Notes: a model not told the origin generated them from the sequence alone. A stretch of DNA of 6,084 nucleotides from Candidatus Manganitrophaceae bacterium (GCA_004297235.1 SCUR01000092.1:1-6084); one strand, 5' to 3'. Counted from the stretch's first letter, positions 1 to 5,981 are shown. Numbers and translations: made by a program.

Positions 1-402
1 CTCATTTTGACTTTCCATCAGCACCCACTTTTGAATGCGGGCCAAGAAATCGCTCGGCTGAAAGGGGCAGAATAAAAAATCATCGGCCACCGAGAGGATC
101 TGGTTCACGAGAGCGGGATCGGCGGCGGGGGTGTGGCAAGAAAGCCAGAGGAGCGGCACGAAGCAGCCGAGACGACGAAAGGCGTGAACCGCCTCCGCGG
201 CGATCTCTTCGGAAGAAGATTGAAGCAGGATCAGATGCGGGGGTTGGGCGGAGAGCGCCTCCGGAGAGGGAAGGGAGGACGCGGGGATCAGGTGAACCCG
301 TCCCGAGAGAAGCGAATGGGTGATGATCCGCTCCAGGTCGGCGCAATCGTTCTGCGCACAGCGGCCCTCTCTGAGATCAATCTGCAAAATGGTTTTGGTC
401 AT
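1..402 (-). CDS. N-terminal part of a protein with a degenerate receiver (CheY-like) domain, partial
   Basis: Only the first 134 residues are in the window; the gene runs off the left edge without a stop. The translation starts MTKTILQIDLREGR and has the rhythm of a response-regulator receiver: a first strand ending in ID (residues 8-9), a third strand LILL (57-60), a fourth strand VPLLWLS (82-88), and a final ADDFLFCPFQPSDFLARI (106-123) that matches the usual GADDYL-KPF-ELLARI ending. The phosphoacceptor Asp after strand 3 is Gln61 and the conserved Lys before PF is Cys112, so the domain is probably not phosphorylated by the normal route. The ATG at 402 is the only standard start after an in-frame stop at 508-510, although its Shine-Dalgarno match is weak. 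What follows the domain (DNA-binding, sigma-54 activator, kinase or GGDEF output) cannot be seen. That it is a receiver-like fold is inferred from pattern only. Confidence 0.7.
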   Translation of the reverse strand, partial: MTKTILQIDLREGRCAQNDCADLERIITHSLLSGRVHLIPASSLPSPEALSAQPPHLILLQSSSEEIAAEAVHAFRRLGCFVPLLWLSCHTPAADPALVNQILSVADDFLFCPFQPSDFLARIQKWVLMESQNE

Positions 403-744
403 GCCCGGTCCAACGTCTGCGATCGAATGGTCGATTTGAGATGAGGCTTGACTGTTAACGACGACCTGCGGTTTTGATGTTCGTGAGGACCGCTTATTTG
501 ATATGCATCAGGCTTCCATGCGTTCGGACATCTTCAGGTCGAGTTCCATATTGGTTAAGACGGGGCAGGTATCCTTCCGCCACCCTGTACACTAACCAAT
601 CCGCAATCGAGGAGTCAAGCGGAAACCGCTCTTACAAGATAGTAGGTATACTTAGATTATTTATCCCGTCGGAGGAGGCTGGGTGATCGAACAGGCGGGC
701 GGGTCCGGCCGGAGTCGGGTCTCTTTTAGAGAAAAAGGGAGGGA
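403..744. other. 342-nt intergenic gap, no convincing gene
   Basis: This gap separates two minus-strand genes and is visibly more AT-rich than its neighbours. I see no classical terminator after the FGE-like gene. On the minus strand there is a weak promoter candidate for the receiver gene: TTGACT at 613-618, an 18-bp spacer and TAGTGT at 589-594 (3 of 6 matches to the -10 consensus). A small perfect hairpin AGCGG-AAA-CCGCT lies just to its right, at 618-630. A 45-codon stop-free minus-strand frame (494-631) gives a protein-like translation but has no ATG or ribosome-binding site near its beginning, so I do not call it a gene. Confidence 0.5.
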
Positions 745-1677
745 TCATTTTCGCGGAGTGGAGGTCGAGACGGAAGAAGAGTCGGCCTCGTCCGGGGCGT
801 CCATGGCGCAGCGAAACCCGATCGTGGCCTCTTTTCGGTTGGGGGCGACGGCGGATCGCTTGGTCGTCCGGAGATCGTTCCCGACATTGTCCCAGGAGCC
901 GCCCCGCACGACCTTCGCCATGCCGGAGTCGGGCCCTTTCGGGTAGGTGATCTGTCCGTCCTTATAATAAAATTCATCGTACCAATCGAAAACCCACTCC
1001 AGGACATTTCCCGAAAGGTCATAGAGTCCGAATGGACTTCTGCCGGCCTCAAAGCTTCCGACCGGCGCGGTATAAGCAAAGCCGTCGTCCTCGCCGCGGC
1101 CGTTCGCGTAGCCTTCGGCATATGTCTCTCCCCAGGGCCAGGCGCGGTCATCCTCGCCGCGGGCGGCATGTTCCCATTCCGCCTCGGTCGGAAGCCGCTT
1201 CCCGTTCCAGGTGCAGTAGGCGTCGGCATCGAACCAGGCGACGCCGACGGCGGGAAGCTTCGGCTGGAAGAGAACCGAAATATCGTCGAAGAAGACCATC
1301 ACCTCCTGACGATGACGGCCGGTCTTCTCGATAAATTGTTGATATTGGGCATTGGTGATTTCATACAGGTCGATGAAGTAGGAATGGATCGTCACCTGCC
1401 GGGCCGGCTTCTCGTCGAATTCCCCGCGCTCTTCCTTCGATCCTCTCCAGACGGTTCCTCCCCGGATAAAGACCATCGGCGCGGCATCTTGCCCGAGCTT
1501 GGCGATCCTCAAATGGCTGAACCGAACCGGATCCGGCGCGGGAGCGGTGACCCGGGGGGCTTGGCGCTCGCGGGCGGCCTTGGCTTCAGAGCGGATTGAA
1601 TTAAGCCGAAAGATGGAGAAGAGAAGCAGCGCGAGGAAGATGATGCCCATTCCGATGAGAATGCCGGCTTCTTTCAT
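745..1677 (-). CDS. Membrane-anchored FGE/SUMF1-fold protein lacking catalytic cysteines
   Basis: This is a 310-residue protein of the formylglycine-generating-enzyme sulfatase-modifying-factor family (the FGE-sulfatase fold, also in EgtB and PvdO). One hydrophobic segment at residues 5-24 is an uncleaved N-terminal anchor or signal anchor; a short polar linker follows, then the domain at about 65-293. Family landmarks in order: MVFIRGG (68-74), YEITNAQYQQF (105-115), AVGVAWFDADAYC (143-155), RLPTEAEWEHAARG (161-174), PWGE (181-184), GLYDLSGNVLEW (217-228), VVRGGSW (256-262) and GFRC (287-290). True FGEs carry two copper-binding active-site cysteines after the RGGS motif; here that stretch reads RGGSWDNVGNDLRTTKR and has none. 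The only cysteines are Cys155 and Cys290. It is therefore unlikely to make formylglycine, and no sulfatase gene is nearby. It starts 117 nt after the lipoprotein operon in the same direction and may be cotranscribed. The cleft may bind a substrate or serve as a structural domain; the function is unknown. Confidence 0.9.
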   Translation of the reverse strand: MKEAGILIGMGIIFLALLLFSIFRLNSIRSEAKAARERQAPRVTAPAPDPVRFSHLRIAKLGQDAAPMVFIRGGTVWRGSKEERGEFDEKPARQVTIHSYFIDLYEITNAQYQQFIEKTGRHRQEVMVFFDDISVLFQPKLPAVGVAWFDADAYCTWNGKRLPTEAEWEHAARGEDDRAWPWGETYAEGYANGRGEDDGFAYTAPVGSFEAGRSPFGLYDLSGNVLEWVFDWYDEFYYKDGQITYPKGPDSGMAKVVRGGSWDNVGNDLRTTKRSAVAPNRKEATIGFRCAMDAPDEADSSSVSTSTPRK

Positions 1678-1794
1678 CGCGTCTTTTTTCTCCAGAATTA
1701 AAGAAAAAGAGGTGGATTTGCTGTCAGTGGGGGGGAGAACTTCCTATCACTCTATCACGATCCTCCATTTCAATTCAATTTATCTTGCGACGGG
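1678..1794 (-). promoter_or_regulatory. Spacer upstream of the FGE-like gene: weak RBS, possible weak promoter
   Basis: The best ribosome-binding site for the FGE-like gene is GGAGA at 1689-1693, 11 nt from the ATG, which is long. A U-rich arm (1702-1710) can pair with an A-rich arm (1682-1691) that overlaps it, forming a weak AU hairpin around the site. A TTGAAT / 18 bp / TAGAGT promoter-like pair occurs on the minus strand but matches consensus poorly. No stem-plus-T-run terminator is visible after the gene ending at 1795, so read-through from the operon is possible. Confidence 0.3.
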
Positions 1795-2823
1795 TCACTC
1801 TCCATAGATCAATTTTAAGACGGTCTCCCCGACCGTTTCGGAGAGCTCCTTTTGGAGGGCCGCCAGCGCCTTTCGGTCGGCCTCTTTGGGGGTGAGATGA
1901 CCCTCTTTCCCCGATCGTTGGATGCGTCCGAACTCCTTTTGCCCTTCCTTCTGGAGGAGGGTTAGATCGGCGGTCCATCGGACATAGTGCCAGCGGGGAT
2001 CTTTCAGATCGGCTTCTTCCAAACCGACCTTCCCCTTGATGAGAAGGTCCGCATCTTCCGCCCGGGTGAATCCTTGCTCATGCAGTCCGGCGAGGAGGGC
2101 ATCGCGGACGGCCGCGGCCTGCGGGCCGTCGATCTGGACATCGACCCTGAAGGAACGATTCAAAAGAGTCCGGAGTTGATCCTCAAGGGCGGCGGCGCTG
2201 ACCTTCATCCCGTCCCCTCGGCCGGTCGGCTGGATCACGCGAAGATCCGATTCATAGATCTCGGTCCGGCGGGCGGCCAACAGCGCCTTGTGGAGTGCGC
2301 GGGCCTGCTCAAGCGGGTCGGCCGCCTTCTTCGCCCGCGCTTCCCACTCCCGGGCTTCCATCTCGGCATCGAGCGATTTTTGGCGCAGCGCCGAAGCGCT
2401 CTTCGCCCGGTCGAGCACCGCCAAGGCGTAGTAGACCTTGGAGACCGGATCGGCCCAGCGCTCGGCGATTCGAACCTGCTCCAGCGCTTTTTGCGTCGAG
2501 ACTTCGGTTTGGTTCTGCAGGTCGACCGTTCGATCGATCTCCGCCTTCTTTCCCTTTTCGGCCTGCCGGAAATCCTCCCGCTCGTGGGTGGTTGCGCGAA
2601 CTTCCGCCCGGAAAACACGAGCCAGCGCGGCATAGGCGCTGTCTTCCGCCCGCTGACGGGTATCGCCGGAACCGACGCCGATGAGATAAGATGCCTCGGG
2701 GTACGCGGCGCTCGGTCCATCGACCCAATCGGGCTTCTCCGCGGCGAGCAACAGCCCCGTCGCGTTGATAAGAAGAAGGATCACACTGCTTAAGAACAGG
2801 ATCAACCGGATGGAGCGGTTCAT
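1795..2823 (-). CDS. Exported LPP20-type protein, last gene of the lipoprotein operon
   Basis: 342 residues. The chosen ATG at 2823 has a strong Shine-Dalgarno and begins a clear Sec signal peptide (hydrophobic residues 7-26, probable cleavage near Ala27-Ala28 before EKPDW). A longer reading from 2889 would overlap the upstream gene and put 22 polar residues before the signal, so it is rejected. The mature start PDWV (31-34), IGVGSG (48-53) and RIAERWADP...YYALAVLDR (118-139) match the LPP20 lipoprotein family pattern and resemble the first gene of the same operon. A charged, helical stretch (about 140-190) follows. A C-terminal region (about 205-342) includes RVDVQIDG and ADLLIKGKV, which look like alternating strands of a small periplasmic domain. 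There is no cysteine at the signal cleavage point, so unlike its operon mates it is probably soluble in the periplasm or held by an uncleaved signal. The molecular role is unknown; context suggests envelope or peptidoglycan-related work. Confidence 0.82.
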   Translation of the reverse strand: MNRSIRLILFLSSVILLLINATGLLLAAEKPDWVDGPSAAYPEASYLIGVGSGDTRQRAEDSAYAALARVFRAEVRATTHEREDFRQAEKGKKAEIDRTVDLQNQTEVSTQKALEQVRIAERWADPVSKVYYALAVLDRAKSASALRQKSLDAEMEAREWEARAKKAADPLEQARALHKALLAARRTEIYESDLRVIQPTGRGDGMKVSAAALEDQLRTLLNRSFRVDVQIDGPQAAAVRDALLAGLHEQGFTRAEDADLLIKGKVGLEEADLKDPRWHYVRWTADLTLLQKEGQKEFGRIQRSGKEGHLTPKEADRKALAALQKELSETVGETVLKLIYGE

Positions 2824-2827
2824 GGGG

Positions 2828-2834
2828 CCTCCTC
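2828..2834 (-). promoter_or_regulatory. Shine-Dalgarno GAGGAGG that sets the start at 2823
   Basis: GAGGAGG lies 4 nt upstream of the ATG at 2823. It sits between the stop of the preceding gene (2843) and this ATG, and it decides in favour of the shorter reading over the in-frame ATG at 2889. Confidence 0.85.
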
Positions 2835-2842
2835 GATTGGGA

Positions 2843-4255
2843 TTACTGAAGGATCTGGTCGATGAAAAACTGCGGTTTCCCCTTCTCAACCTTCAAAGGC
2901 GGAATCGGGCGCTCCTCGATGAGACGCCCCTGGTCTGAGTAATACGCGATTCGGCCCTCCCACTCCCCGGGAGCAAGCGAGATCCGCGCCAGACGGATCT
3001 TTGCAGGAAGGGTCTGCCAGCTTCGCTTGTCCGATTGCTCGGTGGCGAGCGAATAAACGTTGGTCAGAAAGCCGGTGAGGATTTCGGCCCCCTCGCCCCC
3101 CCGTTTCTTCGCCTCATGCTTCGCGGTCCGGGCTGCAATATACTTGGCCGTCGCCCGCGCGATGGCTTTGGCGGAGATCCGGGAGATCCGATCCTCCAGA
3201 TTCTTCTTCGCGATGGCGCCGATATCCTCCACCAGGTCCGATCGCTGCTTCAGCAAGGTCTCTCCCTGGCGGAAAGTCACCTCGACCGAGCCGATTTTGG
3301 AGGGGCGGGAGACAAATCGAGGAAGCGCCACGCGAACGATGTACGCGCCGCCGCTCCCGTCGGGGACCGGCGCATCGATGAAATAATCTTCCTTTACGGG
3401 CGCGCGTCCTTCATAGGTGACCACCACCACCTCGCCGTTCTGGGCGGACGAGGGCTCCGAGGCGGGTTGAACCGACTCCGGAAAGAGGGTTTTGTACTCC
3501 TGCTGTTCCTCCGGGAGGTGAAGGGCGTTTGTGATTCGAATCAGATCGAGGCCCAATCTGGAGGGGACGGGAGTCTGATAATTCTTTTTGTAATCCTGAA
3601 AAGCGTCATACGCTTTTCGATAGGAGATGAAGGCGTCGTTCGACTCTCCCCGCGTCTCATAGAGAATCCCGGAGAGGTAGCGCGCGAAGGCGTCCTCCTT
3701 GTAAACATTCTTCTGCGTGTAGCGGTCATTCAGCAGGTTCAATCGGGCGTCGACCTGTCTGGCTTCCACCAAGGCCTCGTCCCTCTCACCGAGGGCGGCA
3801 TAATTCAAGGCGGAGAAGAGATGAATGAGGACCGTTTCGAAATCTTCCCCTTCATAGGGGAGAAGATTATCGTTGGTCAGCATCGCGCCGGCATGGGTCG
3901 AGATGCTCTGCGTGTAGAGCCGGTCGATCTGGTCGGCGGCCTTTTCAAAGAAACGGTTGCTTTCTTGGTAGCGCCCGGCCAGATGGAGGAGAAAGGCCCG
4001 GTCGAGATAATAAAGAAGGAGATTGCGATCGCCGTAGTCGTTCTTGTTTTTCTCCACGACGGCGTCGGCATCGACATACCGGTGAGAGAGAAGATGCTGC
4101 TCCACCAATTGCTGATGATGCAGCGAGGGGCCGCACGCCGTCAGAAGTAAAAGAAAGAGCGAAGCCCCGAGCTTAAATAAAGGAGTCGCGGGCGTTTTCT
4201 GACGGGGAAAAATCGGCGATGGATGTTCCAAGCGGGCTATGGGGGAAGGATGCAT
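2843..4255 (-). CDS. COG3014-like outer-membrane lipoprotein with TPR-like helical region
   Basis: 470 residues. A lipobox LTAC puts the lipidated cysteine at residue 41, after the hydrophobic segment 31-40. The mature part begins GPSLHHQQ. Residues about 50-255 are helical with TPR-like pairs (for example RAFLLHLAGRYQESNRFFEKA at 86-106, LFSALNYAALGERDEALVEA at 146-165 and YLSGILYETRGESNDAFISY at 193-212). A low-complexity linker (262-273) leads to a beta-rich domain (275-335), then an Ala/Lys-rich helix (350-385) and a C-terminal strand region ending FFIDQILQ. This layout and length match the uncharacterised COG3014 family, which I recall being encoded beside lpoB in other Gram-negative bacteria. 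The gene starts 13 nt after lpoB. The start at 4255 is the only ATG ahead of the lipobox but has a poor Shine-Dalgarno and gives an unusually long, proline-rich n-region in which HPSPI occurs twice (2-6, 11-15). A TTG at codon 9 is an alternative. The function is unknown; it is likely an envelope scaffold or partner of LpoB. Confidence 0.83.
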   Translation of the reverse strand: MHPSPIARLEHPSPIFPRQKTPATPLFKLGASLFLLLLTACGPSLHHQQLVEQHLLSHRYVDADAVVEKNKNDYGDRNLLLYYLDRAFLLHLAGRYQESNRFFEKAADQIDRLYTQSISTHAGAMLTNDNLLPYEGEDFETVLIHLFSALNYAALGERDEALVEARQVDARLNLLNDRYTQKNVYKEDAFARYLSGILYETRGESNDAFISYRKAYDAFQDYKKNYQTPVPSRLGLDLIRITNALHLPEEQQEYKTLFPESVQPASEPSSAQNGEVVVVTYEGRAPVKEDYFIDAPVPDGSGGAYIVRVALPRFVSRPSKIGSVEVTFRQGETLLKQRSDLVEDIGAIAKKNLEDRISRISAKAIARATAKYIAARTAKHEAKKRGGEGAEILTGFLTNVYSLATEQSDKRSWQTLPAKIRLARISLAPGEWEGRIAYYSDQGRLIEERPIPPLKVEKGKPQFFIDQILQ

Positions 4256-4269
4256 GGGACATCGATCCC
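4256..4269. repeat. Small inverted repeat between lpoB and the COG3014-like gene
   Basis: GGGA (4256-4259) and TCCC (4266-4269) flank a 6-nt loop, immediately before the ATG at 4255. On the minus-strand mRNA the only Shine-Dalgarno-like bases (AGGGA) lie in one arm, so the hairpin could lower translation of the downstream gene or couple it to lpoB. The stem is only 4 bp, so this may be chance. Confidence 0.25.
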
Positions 4270-4874
4270 TAGAACTTCACCCGGCTTTTTTCGATGATCT
4301 TCTTGATCTTCTTCTGGCCGAGCCAAACTTTTTTATTGTTGGCCATATCGACCATCTCCAGATCGACTTGATAGAAGACCGCCTTGGTCCCGTCGGCCTC
4401 GTCGAGAATGGTGTTGATCGTTCCGATCATCATATAGTCGGCGCCGGCCTCTTTGCCGGGGCCCTTCACCGTTTCATCGGCCGAGTTCTGGGCCTGATCG
4501 AGCCGCTCGGCCCGGATCTCTTCGCGCTCCCCCTTGCCGGCGACGAAAGAAACCCGTCCGGAGTTGGTCAATTCCCGCTGCAGGTCGTTGACGAAGGTCT
4601 GGACGTTAATATGCTCATGGCTTCGATTCACGACCGTCCCCACGATGACGGTCGGTTCCTTCCCGCTCTTCTTCATGAAGTTGTCGACCCAAGGGCGATT
4701 CAGGGAATCCTTCACCATCTCTTCGGCGACGAGGCGGGAGTCGGTATCGTTCCAGCGGCCGGAGAGATCGGTCACGGTATCGGTCCCGACGCGGGAGACG
4801 GTTTTTCCCCCACAGGAGATCATTCCGGTCAGCGCAATCCCGGTGAGAATCCAAACAAGCGATTTTCGAAGCAT
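4269..4874 (-). CDS. lpoB: Penicillin-binding protein activator LpoB (YcfM family) lipoprotein
   Basis: 201 residues, close to the usual LpoB length. In E. coli LpoB is an outer-membrane lipoprotein that reaches through the peptidoglycan and stimulates the class A synthase PBP1B. Here a signal peptide ends at Ser20 with Cys21 as the lipidated residue (GMISC). A short linker (about 22-58) leads to the globular domain: RPWVDNFM (60-67), PTVIVGTVVNRSHEHIN (74-90), FVNDLQRELTNSGRVSFVA (94-112), GADYMMIGTINTI (144-156), FYQVDLEMVDMANNKKVW (167-184) and a basic end GQKKIKKIIEK. These are family hallmarks. The linker is short, as in many non-enteric homologues. The start at 4874 is preferred over the ATG at 4910 because it has an AAGGA Shine-Dalgarno 6 nt upstream and starts directly with the basic n-region MLRK. 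Second gene of the operon; no penicillin-binding protein gene is in the window, so the partner is unidentified. Confidence 0.9.
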   Translation of the reverse strand: MLRKSLVWILTGIALTGMISCGGKTVSRVGTDTVTDLSGRWNDTDSRLVAEEMVKDSLNRPWVDNFMKKSGKEPTVIVGTVVNRSHEHINVQTFVNDLQRELTNSGRVSFVAGKGEREEIRAERLDQAQNSADETVKGPGKEAGADYMMIGTINTILDEADGTKAVFYQVDLEMVDMANNKKVWLGQKKIKKIIEKSRVKF

Positions 4875-4880
4875 GGTTTT

Positions 4881-4885
4881 TCCTT
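4881..4885 (-). promoter_or_regulatory. Shine-Dalgarno AAGGA for lpoB
   Basis: AAGGA sits 6 nt upstream of the ATG at 4874 inside the 41-nt gap after the preceding gene, and favours this start over the in-frame ATG at 4910. Confidence 0.75.
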
Positions 4886-4915
4886 TCTTATGTGTTGCTT
4901 GCCGATGCACCGATT

Positions 4916-5482
4916 CTACCGGTGCTTTTCTTCTTCCTTGTCGAGCGCCTCAAATGCTTTCTCCGCATTCTTCTTGACGTAATCGCGGACCGTGGCGTTG
5001 AGCTCCTTGGCCTGCTGGATGTTGTCCTTGAATTTATCCAGATCGAGCCGGGCGAGAGAGTAGAGGGTCCCATCCGAAGGATCGGTCCAGTGGTCGATGA
5101 TGATCACGCCGGAGAGGGTCGTCGCCGAAAATGTTTTGACCGTCTGCTCGATGTTCTGCTCTTCGCTGGTCTTCTTGAAATCGCCGGCGGTGGTGGAGGC
5201 GGCATAATCGCGCATGAGGGAGGCGGAGTAGGTCTCAAAAATCTTCCCGACCTCCGCGCGCGCCCGATTATCGGCGGCCGTCTTGGCCAGCGGTTTATTC
5301 ATCACCCCTGTGACCGCCCCGACGCCGTAAAACGCTTTTTGGTCTTTATCAAGAAAGGCGCCGTTTCCCTTACGAACCCAGTCCGGCTCCTCATTCTTCG
5401 CCTTGTGACCCGCACAACTCGCCAGCAACAAAATCATGACCCCCGCGACGATCCCCTCGATAAAGTATCGCCTTTGCCTCAT
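4916..5482 (-). CDS. LPP20-family lipoprotein, first gene of the operon
   Basis: 188 residues. The signal peptide has a basic n-region (MRQRR), a hydrophobic core (8-21) and lipobox LASC, giving lipidated Cys23. The mature protein is short: a polar linker, then EPDWV (32-36), FYGVGAV (51-57), TAADNRARAEVGKIF (68-82), LSGVIIIDHWTDP (123-135), LYSLARLDLDKF (140-151) and a charged helical tail (152-188). The PDW / YGVG / W-x-DP / Y-x-LA-x-LD pattern is that of the LPP20 family (named after a Helicobacter membrane lipoprotein), whose biochemical role is unknown. The last operon gene carries the same pattern, so the two look like diverged copies. The start at 5482 is chosen because GGAGGTGA lies 7 nt upstream (counted from GGAGG) and because the longer reading from 5533 would begin inside the promoter. 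Expected location is the inner leaflet of the outer membrane, although Ala24 after the cysteine does not suggest retention in the inner membrane. Confidence 0.88.
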   Translation of the reverse strand: MRQRRYFIEGIVAGVMILLLASCAGHKAKNEEPDWVRKGNGAFLDKDQKAFYGVGAVTGVMNKPLAKTAADNRARAEVGKIFETYSASLMRDYAASTTAGDFKKTSEEQNIEQTVKTFSATTLSGVIIIDHWTDPSDGTLYSLARLDLDKFKDNIQQAKELNATVRDYVKKNAEKAFEALDKEEEKHR

Positions 5483-5486
5483 CGAT

Positions 5487-5494
5487 TCACCTCC
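5487..5494 (-). promoter_or_regulatory. Shine-Dalgarno GGAGGTGA that sets the start at 5482
   Basis: Near-perfect anti-16S complement with good spacing to the ATG at 5482. It implies efficient translation of the first operon gene and excludes the upstream in-frame ATG at 5533. Confidence 0.88.
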
Positions 5495-5515
5495 CTGCTT
5501 TGGGAAAACTGATTC

Positions 5516-5543
5516 AATATACCATCGTTCCATTAAATGTCAA
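5516..5543 (-). promoter_or_regulatory. Sigma70-type promoter of the LPP20-lpoB-COG3014 operon
   Basis: On the minus strand the -35 is TTGACA (5538-5543, perfect), the spacer 16 bp, and the -10 TATATT (5516-5521, 5 of 6). An AT-rich tract (5544-5552) lies upstream of the -35. Transcription should start near 5509, giving a leader of about 27 nt that contains the Shine-Dalgarno at 5487-5494. The promoter faces away from rho. Confidence 0.8.
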
Positions 5544-5599
5544 ACTTTTTAAGGTACAATGAAAACGACGGGTGCAGCAGGCCTTCAGAGAAAAAGAGT

Positions 5600-5628
5600 T
5601 TGACAAAAAGAAACGGGTTGACTATAAT
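5600..5628 (+). promoter_or_regulatory. Perfect-consensus sigma70 promoter upstream of rho
   Basis: TTGACA (5600-5605), a 17-bp spacer and TATAAT (5623-5628): all twelve consensus positions match with optimal spacing. An A-rich stretch (5591-5595) precedes the -35. The expected start of transcription is near 5635. The nearest plus-strand gene is rho, about 360 nt downstream. Confidence 0.85.
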
Positions 5629-5949
5629 ACGAGTTAGCCAATAGTAAATATCGTTGGGACTTCTTTCCGACTCGGCTCTTCAAAAAACCTCATCCGCACA
5701 TTTTAGCTAGCTGGCCGGTTCAGGCGAAAGATCCGTCTCATTGTTCACTGGTTTCTTCCAATTTCTGCTCCAGAGCATTTCATTACAAAACCATAAAGGA
5801 AAGATGGCCATAAGCTAATTGCCTGCTCGTCTTAATCCCTTCCTCGCTCAATTCTAAATGACGATGCGATCCATTGCAGAGATGAAGGTCATATTCGGAT
5901 AATCCTATCTGACATGTTCACCCCTTTCACAATTTTAAAAGAGATCGAT

Positions 5950-5967
5950 CAGTCATCAGGTTGACTG
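5950..5967. repeat. Perfect 6-bp inverted repeat upstream of the rho RBS
   Basis: CAGTCA (5950-5955) and TGACTG (5962-5967) around a 6-nt loop, ending 14 nt before the Shine-Dalgarno. It is directly preceded by the palindrome GATCGATC (5943-5950). It could be an operator or a small mRNA hairpin; there is no T-run, so it is not a terminator. Confidence 0.35.
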
Positions 5968-5981
5968 TAAGGTTTATTATC

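Noticed and set aside
714..740. Possible terminator at the TCTC/GAGA repeat after the FGE-like gene
   Set aside because: The stem is only 4 to 5 bp of weak composition and, in the gene's direction, is not followed by a T-run.
745..1677. Reading the FGE-fold protein as an active sulfatase-activating enzyme
   Set aside because: The two catalytic cysteines are missing and no sulfatase gene is nearby.
1987..2793. Plus-strand open frame of 268 codons opposite the last operon gene
   Set aside because: Antisense shadow of a gene with a signal peptide and a strong ribosome-binding site; no own Shine-Dalgarno or family motif.
2824..2889. Extension of the last operon gene to the ATG at 2889
   Set aside because: It would overlap the previous gene by 47 nt and put a polar stretch before the signal peptide; the ATG at 2823 has GAGGAGG just upstream.
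3035..4150. Long plus-strand open frame (371 codons) antisense to the COG3014-like gene
   Set aside because: It lies wholly opposite a well-supported lipoprotein gene. Its openness is explained by the GC-rich third positions of that gene, and its translation shows no recognisable domain.
4239..5512. Overlapping plus-strand frames (4239-4982 and 4892-5512)
   Set aside because: They are antisense to lpoB and the LPP20 lipoprotein gene, which match known families.
5483..5533. N-terminal extension of the first LPP20 gene to the ATG at 5533
   Set aside because: That ATG lies inside the -35/-10 region of the operon promoter and would precede the expected transcript start; the ATG at 5482 has a near-perfect Shine-Dalgarno and starts the signal peptide.
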